From Cololabis saira (lineage: Eukaryota; Chordata; Actinopteri; Beloniformes; Belonidae): a stretch of 64,000 bases of DNA. Made by a program: the position numbers and the translations under genes. This document shows, piece after piece, positions 22,440-64,000 of this stretch. Each line of letters begins with the position of its first letter. Position 1 is the stretch's first letter. Below the pieces are notes generated by a model. The model saw only the letters and a program-made list of their open reading frames with translations, was not told where the DNA came from and did no database searches. Location of the stretch: the NCBI RefSeq assembly GCF_033807715.1, contig NC_084591.1, positions 49,777,415 through 49,841,414 of the forward strand, written 5' to 3'.

Positions 22440-22990
22440 CTAACCGGTCCTGCACCTGGACTGATCTCAGGGGCCCGACTATCTCTAGCCGGTATCTCTC
22501 AACCTCACGCACAAGCTCCAGCTCCTTCCCCCCCAGCGAGGTGACATTCCATGTCCCCACTGTTAAGTTTTAGTCCGGGGATTGGGTCGTCGAGGCCCCT
22601 CCACGACTGCTACCCAGTCCACCATGCACCGGCCTCTCATGGTCCTCCCTGCGGGTGGTGTGCCCACAGGAAGGCGGGCCCACGTCGCCGTTTCGGGCTG
22701 AGCCCGGCCGGGTCCCACGGGCAAAGACCCGGCCACCAGGCGCTCGCCTACGAGCCCCAACCCCAGGCCTGGCTCCAGGGCGGGGCCCCGGTGACACCGA
22801 TCCGGGCGACGTAACGGTCCTTGTTGTTTTCCTCCTCATGAATGGCTTTTGTGAACCGCTCTTAGTCTGGCCCGTCACCCAGGACCTGTTTGCCATGGGA
22901 GACCCTACCAGGGGCGTAATGCCCCCGACAACATAGCTCCTAGGATCACTCGGGTACACAAACCCCTCCACCACAGTAAGGTGGCGGTTC
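22440..22990 (-). mobile_element. RTE/Rex3-type LINE, 5' fragment
   Basis: On the - strand a GC-rich 5' region leads to TVGTWNVTSLGGKELELVRE and VERYRLEIVG, the start of the apurinic-type endonuclease of RTE elements (GTWNV contains the catalytic Asn). The rest of the endonuclease, the RT and the 3' end are absent. The usual LINE truncation is from the 5' side, so this copy is unusual. Confidence 0.75.
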
Positions 22991-23944
22991 AAGGAGGGGT
23001 TTTATATATTTATTTTATTTTATTTATTTTTTTTATTTTATTCTTCTTAAACGGTTTCATTGCTGTTATTTCTTTATTTCTTTATTTTTTATTTATTTAT
23101 TTATTTTTTAATTACTTTATTCACTTTTTTCTTTTTTCCTTCAGACTATGTTGCACTGTCTGATTATTCACGAAGAAGTGGTTTTACTTTGGTGTAAAAC
23201 CACTTGGCAGGCCGTGGTGTTGACATCAATGTGCAATGTACCCCACTCTTTGTATTTCATTTATTTATTTTTTTTAAATTTTTTTTATGGTTATGTAACC
23301 CTTTTGTTTATGGTTTGTTACTGAGTGCAACAAGAACTCAGATATCTCAACACTTTAACAACAAATCCCATTTATTGGAGGTATTTGATTTAGGAATCAT
23401 TGATCAATGATCAAGCCCCCCCCTTTCCTTTTTTTTTTTTTTGGCTGCGTCAGCTCAATATTTTCACCAGCTTCAAAGGGTTGTATTGATTGTATGCTAC
23501 CACCTATTTTATAAAAAGACTTTTGAGTTTATTTCTATTTGATTTTGAGATCATAATACTCCTTTTTACTAATGCTTACGGTCACTTTATGTCCGAATGG
23601 TCTTTTGGTACCTTTTACTTACTTTGTATATACGGCGCTTACCCTATGTTTCTCTCTGCACTGTTATTCATAGATAACTCTATCTCTAGGCATCTCACTG
23701 GGGAGATGCTGTGGGTGGGTCGCTGGGTAGGGGCATGTTTTGCTTTACCGTTTGTGTTCATTTTATTTATTCATTTATTTATTTACCCCTCCCCTTCTCT
23801 TTCCTTCCCCATTTTCTCTCTTTACCCCTTTCTTATCCCCCTCCTCTCTCCAGCCCTTCCCGTCCACGACTCAATTTCACATCCAAACTGGCCTTTACAA
23901 ACTTAATCTTATCTTGCACTATTTACCGTTACACTTTTGCCTAA
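22991..23944 (+). mobile_element. Probable 5' region of the L1/Tx1-like LINE
   Basis: T-rich, pyrimidine-rich DNA leading to the endonuclease start at 23945. No ORF1 can be recognised, so the 5' limit of the element is uncertain. Confidence 0.4.
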
Positions 23945-26400
23945 ATGAGTGTTGCATCTAGTGAAAAAACAGTTACATTTATTTCCTGGAATGTCAGGGG
24001 GTTGAACGGCCCTGTTAAACGGAACAAAGTTCTCTCACACCTCTCACTTTTAAAGGTCGGAATAGCCTTCCTTCAGGAGACCCATCTTTGTAATTCTGAT
24101 ATCCCTAGGATTCGACGCAGCTGGGTTGGCCAAGTATACCATTCACAGTTTAACATTAAGAGTCGTGGATCTGCCCTCTTGATACACAAAAACATCCCGT
24201 TTGTTGTCAAGAAGGTCGAGTCTGATGCTAGAGGCCGCTTTGTTATTGTATTGGGCGAGCTTTTCAGCAGACCAGTCACTCTGGTGAATCTCTACGCGCC
24301 TAATTGGGATGATAGTCAATTCTTTATTAAATTGTTCTCTACAATCCCAAATCCCATGCATTAATAATTGGTGGAGACTTCAATTGTGCTATCAACCAAA
24401 ATCTTGACAGGTCGTCGTACCCCCACCCAAGTCAGCGACAGTTATACAAGCGCTATGTGATCAATATGGCCTCTCTGACCCCTGGAGATTTCTGTTCTCT
24501 TCAACCAAAGCCTTTTCTTTTTTCTCTCCGGTCCACCACTCCTTCAGCCGTATTGATTACTTTCTGTTGGATAATAATCTTCTCCCCTTAATTAAAAATT
24601 GCTCCAATAATATGTGTGCAGACAAGGTAAAAAAAAAAATTGCTCCTACGATAGTATTGTCATATCAGATCATGCCCCAGTCTCTTTTGAATTGATTATA
24701 CACCAACCTCCTTCTTTTTCGCCGTGGAGACTTAACCCTCTCTTACTTACGGATGACAAATTCTCCCAATTTCTGACCTCCGAAATCAAAGCCTACCTAG
24801 AGTTTAACCACTCACCTGAAATCTCTAGATCAACCTTATGGGAGGCTCTCAAGGCATACATCCGAGGCCAGATTATTTCCTATTCTTCTAATAATAGGAA
24901 ACATGAGGTCGCTAAACTTAAAGAGCTATCGCAGGCGATTCTTAGATTGGACGAACAATATGCTCGATCACCTGACCCTGAGTTGTATAAGGAGAGGCTG
25001 CGCCTTCAGGCGGAATATGATTTACTATCAACTTCCAAAGAGGAAGTTTGCTGCTGAAGAGTCGCCACAAATTTTATGAGTACGGAGAAAAGGCTAGCAA
25101 GCTCCTAGCCTCCCAGGCTCGCTCATTCACCTCATCTCGCTTGATTCCTCAAATTAAATCTCCCACAGGCTGTTAACCAACCATAAAGACATAAATGACT
25201 GTTTTTCTAAATTCTACATAACCTTATACTCTTCAGAATGTCGGAATAATTCATCCCTAGTTGAATAATTTTTCGACGGCATACAATTACCATCGGTTGA
25301 TGAAGAACTAAATTCTAAGCTTGATAATCCCCTGACTTTACCAGAAATTCCTGGAGCTATCACGGCTATGCAAAGCAGTCAATCCCCAGGCCCGGACGGA
25401 TTCTGTGTCGAATTCTTTAAAAAGTTTTCTACGCTACTATCTCCACTACTTCTTGCTATGTTCACTGAGTCTTTTGACTGTGGCCATCTTCCAACAACTT
25501 TAACCCAGGCCTCTATTTCCTTACTGGTCAAAAAAGATAAGGATCCGACGCTCTGTAAATCTTATAGGCCCATTTCTCTCCTTAATGTAGATTTCAAGAT
25601 CCTTGCCAAAGCCCTTGCTCGCCGGTTGGAGACAGTGTTACCCTCTGTAATTTCCACCGATCAATCTGGCTTCATTCAGAAGCGCAACTCCTCTCATAAT
25701 GTGCAACGACTTTTCAATGTTATTTATACACCTTCCCGGTCTGGCGCTCAAGAAGCAATTGTTTCCTTAGATGCTGAAAAAGCTTTCGACCGGGACGAGT
25801 GGACATATCTCTTCACTTCAATGCAGAAATTCGGGTTTTTCCCCTAACTTTGTGCCCTGGGTGAGGCTGCTGTACTCATCTCCGACAGCCTCTGTCTGCT
25901 CTAATAATGTTCACTCTCCGTACTTTCAGCTACAGCGGGGCACAAGGCAGGGCTGCCCGCTCTCGCCCCTTTTATTTGTAATCGCCATCGAGCCACTAGC
26001 TGCATCCCTATGTCAGTGTCCATACTTCACCGGTATCACTCGGGGCGACACAGAGCATAAGGTCTCATTGTATGCTGACGATTTACTTCTTTACATCTCC
26101 AATCCCACTCTGTCTGTTCCACATATCCTCTCTATTCTGCAGAATTTTGGTAAGCGCTCTGGTTACAAACTTAATTTCTCTAAAAGTGAATGCTTCTCCA
26201 TCAACACACCCGCCAACACTCTGACGGCCTCTATTCCATTAAAGAAACACAAAATGGATTTAAATATTTGGGAATAATGGTCACACGATCTCTCAGCGCG
26301 CTCTTCAAACATAACTTTTGCTATATATATATTGTTTTTCGGCACTACCTTGTTCTCTATAGCTGATGTAACATGAATTACTCCTATGTGGCATCAATAA
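23945..26400 (+). pseudogene. L1/Tx1-like LINE ORF2, multiply broken
   Basis: Encodes the EN domain (FISWNVRGLNGPVKRNKVLS, FLQETHL, GSALLIHKNIPF, LVNLYAPNWD, then IIGGDFNCA in another frame) and the RT domain (SYRPISLLNVDFKILAKALA, DQSGFIQKRNSSHN, EAIVSLDAEKAFDRDEW, RGTRQGCPLSPLLF, LYADDLLLYIS). Frameshifts or stops occur near 24362, 24640, 25057-25180 and 25840. The C-terminal third is missing: after KYLGIMVTRSL-type sequence at 26280 it jumps to a 3' tail with AATAAAGTTC near 26396. Clearly dead. Confidence 0.9.
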
Positions 26401-26589
26401 AGTTCTTATTTTTGCCATCTGAGAAAATTAAATATATTATATTTGGCGCCTAACTGTTTCCCAAGTATATTAGTGCGAATGAATAAATGAGACGTAAAAC
26501 GTACATTTCTTTGTAGAAAGGCGCTTTATGAAAATAAGTCAATTTACTTGTATTAGTTCACAGCGCAGTCTTGCGGCTACAGATATATG

Positions 26590-26817
26590 CAGGGGTGCAC
26601 ACAAGCCGTTACTTGAGGGCTAGTCTACGGCATGTTTTAGATGTTTCCCTGTCTTCAACACACCTGATTCTAATCACTGGTCGTCATCAACGTGTCATCA
26701 AGGTTTACACAACTCTGTTGGTGACACAGCATTGTCTATCAGGGTTGTGTTGAGGCAGAGAAACATCTAAAACGTGCAGTAGACTAGCCCTCGAGTCCCG
26801 GCTTGTGTGCACCCCTG
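26590..26817. mobile_element. hAT-type MITE, 228 bp
   Basis: Ends CAGGGGTGCACACAAGCC and GGCTTGTGTGCACCCCTG are exact inverted repeats extending imperfectly to about 55 bp (agggctagtctac, gttttagatgtttc). The flanks GATATATG and GATATACA look like a slightly diverged 8-bp target duplication. Confidence 0.8.
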
Positions 26818-26849
26818 GATATACAGTATGTCTATGTTCAGAAGTGTTT

Positions 26850-27292
26850 GTTTTTTTTTCTTTTTTATTGAAAGACAAGATGCAAACAGCACAATCCACC
26901 GCCAGGGGGAGACATACATTAAGCGGCGGAAAATCAGGACACAATGAAACAATGAACCACAAAAATACATTGAAAAGAGCACATAAACGTAAGGTCTTGA
27001 TGGCCTTTGCATTGGTGGAGAGACTAATGGTTCTAATGTATTGTTTGACCTCATTTTCAAAAATACAAAAAAGAGGCTTTTGATTAGTATACCGGGATTT
27101 ATGAATAAACCATTTTGTCAAAAGTATAAGATTAATAATATAAAATTGTTTTTTTTTGACAGAAGGATAGTAAATGAAGCCAAATAATACATGTTCAAAG
27201 CAAAGGGAGAAATGTGGTTCAATACAAACACTAATCAAATTACAGATATGGACCCATAATGTTGTAGTGAAAGAGCAACTCCAAAATAAAAT
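26850..27292 (-). mobile_element. L1/Tx1-like LINE ORF2 C-terminus
   Basis: The - strand encodes ILFWSCSFTTTLWVHICNLI, HVLFGFIYY, KKQFYIINLILLTKWFIHKS and NEVKQYIRTIS, the conserved C-terminal region of fish L1-type ORF2. The element is truncated at its 5' side at about 27292, only 290 bp from the N4BP1 start codon, and points away from that gene. Confidence 0.75.
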
Positions 27293-27371
27293 GTTCAGAA
27301 GTGTTCCGGATCTTTGGCGTGACTGCGCCTGCGCTGTGACAGGACTGTCGCGTGTCGATGACATCATTACC

Positions 27372-27381
27372 GGGACTTTCC
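27372..27381 (+). promoter_or_regulatory. NF-kappaB site
   Basis: GGGACTTTCC is an exact classical kappaB element, overlapped by an ETS core (TTTCCGGAT). It lies 200 bp upstream of the N4BP1 ATG. N4BP1 is known in mammals to restrain NF-kappaB signalling, so the site would fit negative feedback; that is inference. Confidence 0.55.
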
Positions 27382-27431
27382 GGATACGTCAGGCGGAGCT
27401 TCCGAGTTATTAGTTCAGCTTCTCTGTGTTT

Positions 27432-27539
27432 ATGTCGTTAGACGGCGGAAAACGTCCCCGCCGAGCTCCGAGACCCCCCTCAGCGGAGACCATGGTGCCG
27501 ACGGCCGCTCCCCGGGCCGCTCCCGGGGCAGAGTTCTGA
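27432..27539 (+). CDS. Upstream ORF in the N4BP1 leader
   Basis: Thirty-five codons, MSLDGGKRPRRAP to GAEF, ending TGA 42 nt before the N4BP1 ATG. A second in-frame ATG at 27492 has an optimal context (GACCATGG). Both lie on the transcript only if the start site is upstream of 27432, which the promoter motifs suggest. A role in limiting N4BP1 translation is likely if so. The peptide itself has no family signature. Confidence 0.4.
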   Translation: MSLDGGKRPRRAPRPPSAETMVPTAAPRAAPGAEF

Positions 27540-27581
27540 GTGTTTGTGGCCGGGTGGGACGGTCGCAGCGGGAAGTGCGGC

Positions 27582-62447
<34,866 letters not shown>

Positions 62448-62575
62448 GTGATTATCTGGAACGTTTCCTCAGCTCACTAATGTCACATCATCTTCTATCC
62501 ACATTGTTGATTTGCTTTTCACACAAAGATCCCAACGTGCTCAAGAGGAGAAAGTTGCATCATAAAATGCATATA

Positions 62576-62967
62576 CAGGACTGTCTCAGAAAATTTGAAT
62601 ATTGTGATAAAGTTCTTTATTTTCTGTAATGCAATTTAAAAAAAAAAATAAATAAATAAATAAAAATAAAATAATGTCATACATTCTGGGTTAATTACAA
62701 ATCAACTGAAATATTGCAAGCCTTTTATTATTTTAATATTGCTGATTATGGTTTACAGTTTAAGATTAAGATTCCAAGAATATTCTAATTCTTTGAGATA
62801 GGATATTTGAGTTTTCTTAAGCTGTAAGCCATGATCAGCAATATTAAAATAATAAAAGGCTGAAATATTTCAGTTGATTTGTAATGAATCCAGAATGTAG
62901 GACATTTTTTGTTTTTGTAACTGCATTACAGAAAATCACCATATTCTAATTTTCTGAGACAGTCCTG
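62576..62967. mobile_element. Hairpin MITE, full copy (intron 10)
   Basis: TA-flanked (62574-62575, 62968-62969), ends CAGGACTGTCTCAGAAAATT and its inverse. Confidence 0.93.
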
Positions 62968-63269
62968 TACATGCATTTTAAAAATAGTGTTCACTTGTTT
63001 GATGTTGTTTTTTTTAGTTTTTTTATTTTGCCTTTATACACCACCACACTGGATTTGAAATAAAGTCATCAAGACGTGATTCAAATACTAGACTTTCAAC
63101 TGTGAATTGAATTTTTTTTTTATTTGAAATTTTTATTTCCAACATGAAACAGTAGTAAAAATAAAACTATAATAATCAATTATAAACAAATGTAAATAAT
63201 AAAAAAGACAAAAATATAAATAAAAAAAAGAATCCATCATAATTAACATGCTCGAAAAACTGTAATTGA

Positions 63270-63540
63270 AGAGGTTTCACCATCAGATGCAACGACATCC
63301 AACCACAGACCTTGTAAAAGAACAGCTTTTACACTGCCAATGGCCATTTTCATCGGAATTAGGTGTTTACATGGTAATTTTTACTCATTTTACATTGGAT
63401 TTAATTTTAATTCTGAATTTAAGAGGAATTAAACTTCCTGTGTAAACACAATGAGTGGTACTAAGTTTGATCTCAGTGTGAAAGCTGTTCTTTTACCAGG
63501 TCTGTGGTTGGATGTCGTTGCATCTGATGGTGAAGGTTGG
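63270..63540. mobile_element. MITE with ~60-bp terminal inverted repeats
   Basis: ccatcagatgcaacgacatc onward to aaaagaacagcttt is repeated inverted at 63481-63533. The central aagaggaattaaacttcc also occurs at about 14186. Confidence 0.88.
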
Positions 63541-63570
63541 AACCACACCACTCATTTGTCCCTTCTGGTT

Positions 63571-63630
63571 TACCGTAGTTGAGTTTTACCGTAGTTGAGT
63601 TTTACCGTAGTTGAGTTTTACCGTAGTTCA
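63571..63630. repeat. 16-bp tandem repeat
   Basis: Three and a half copies of taccgtagttgagttt. Confidence 0.95.
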
Positions 63631-64000
63631 GGGTCCTCTGCTCCAGTCCTGCATGTTTCCCTGCTCCAACAGACAATAAATTACCTCCCTTCACAAGTTT
63701 TAGTGGCCCGATGATTTATTTTAGACGGGCAAGTGAAAGAAGGGAAACATTTAAAGCATGCAGGAACAGCTGTAGAGACGGGCACAATCTGGGTTGTTGA
63801 TTCTCCTTGTTTTCCAGCAGTGAGACTCTACTGACAGCTGGTCCTGGTTCTGTTTCACTCTGCACTGCCGTGCGTTTCATACCTGAGAACCCGGCGCAAC
63901 AATTCCTGCAGTAAAGCAGAATCTGCTGCGCTGACAGCAGGGAGACGTCAGGAGGAGGTTGAGGTTTTAGTCCGTTTGATTGCAGTGAGTTTCTGCAGGA
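63631..64000. other. N4BP1 intron 10, unassigned
   Basis: No exon with the expected N4BP1 C-terminal sequence and no repeat ends found. Confidence 0.5.

Larger units (their letters stand above)
27293..27581 (+). promoter_or_regulatory. n4bp1: N4BP1 promoter and 5' UTR
   Basis: The only non-repeat DNA upstream of the N4BP1 ATG. It is GC-rich and TATA-less and holds two TTCCGG ETS-type cores, an NRF1-like CTGCGCCTGCGC (27323-27334), TGACATCA (CRE/AP-1-like) and a perfect kappaB decamer. The start site cannot be fixed from sequence. Two in-frame upstream ATGs lie at 27432 and 27492. Confidence 0.6.

Noticed and set aside
22551..22936. Pro/Arg-rich frames on both strands near 22.7 kb
   Set aside because: The region is the GC-rich 5' part of an RTE-type LINE on the - strand.

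Overview
The window looks like nuclear DNA of a ray-finned, probably spiny-rayed, teleost. It has interrupted vertebrate-type genes with GT/AG introns, very dense DNA-transposon MITEs, fish-type L2, RTE and L1/Tx1 LINEs, tRNA-derived SINEs, long (GT)n and (AT)n tracts and many minisatellites. Nothing suggests bacterial or organellar DNA.

Two genes can be supported. The main one is a fish orthologue of N4BP1 (NEDD4-binding protein 1) on the + strand. Ten coding exons lie at 27582-62447, and the last exon or exons lie beyond the right edge. The spliced parts keep phase throughout and give about 824 residues: KH-like N-terminus, UBA-like segment, linker with a textbook SUMO-interacting motif, and the NYN/PIN ribonuclease core ([15 protein letters not shown]). 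Just upstream are a compact GC-rich promoter with a perfect kappaB decamer and a 35-codon upstream ORF. The second gene is on the - strand at 6262-2024 (perhaps to 1786). It has three phase-matched exons encoding an unrecognised N-terminal segment joined to a charged coiled coil. A possible last exon runs into a large minisatellite.

Layout: 1-1815 minisatellite; 1.8-6.3 kb the unknown gene, its intron filled with L2-like LINE and two minisatellites; 6.6-9.6 kb SINE, MITE and microsatellites; 10.0-13.9 kb a dispersed repeat split by a 3.3 kb composite repeat that holds a promoter-like CCAAT/GC-box array; 14-17.8 kb SINE, LINE ends and inverted repeats; 17.86-20.43 kb a nest of four transposons including a dead Tc1; 20.8-22.4 kb MITEs; 22.4-27.3 kb RTE and L1/Tx1 LINE remnants; 27.3-64 kb N4BP1, whose introns hold hAT MITEs with clear 8-bp target duplications, LINEs, a BEL/Pao remnant, five hairpin MITEs, a 22-bp satellite and a 0.37 kb palindrome.

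The two genes show no evident functional link. The most interesting signals are regulatory (kappaB site, upstream ORF, SUMO motif, CRE plus CCAAT/GC-box array) and repeat-evolutionary (a minisatellite built from a reverse-transcriptase catalytic motif, a MITE family with 5-bp target duplications, nested insertions, and inverted repeats bracketing N4BP1 exons 2-8). All identifications come from reading the sequence and remembered family features; no database search was run.
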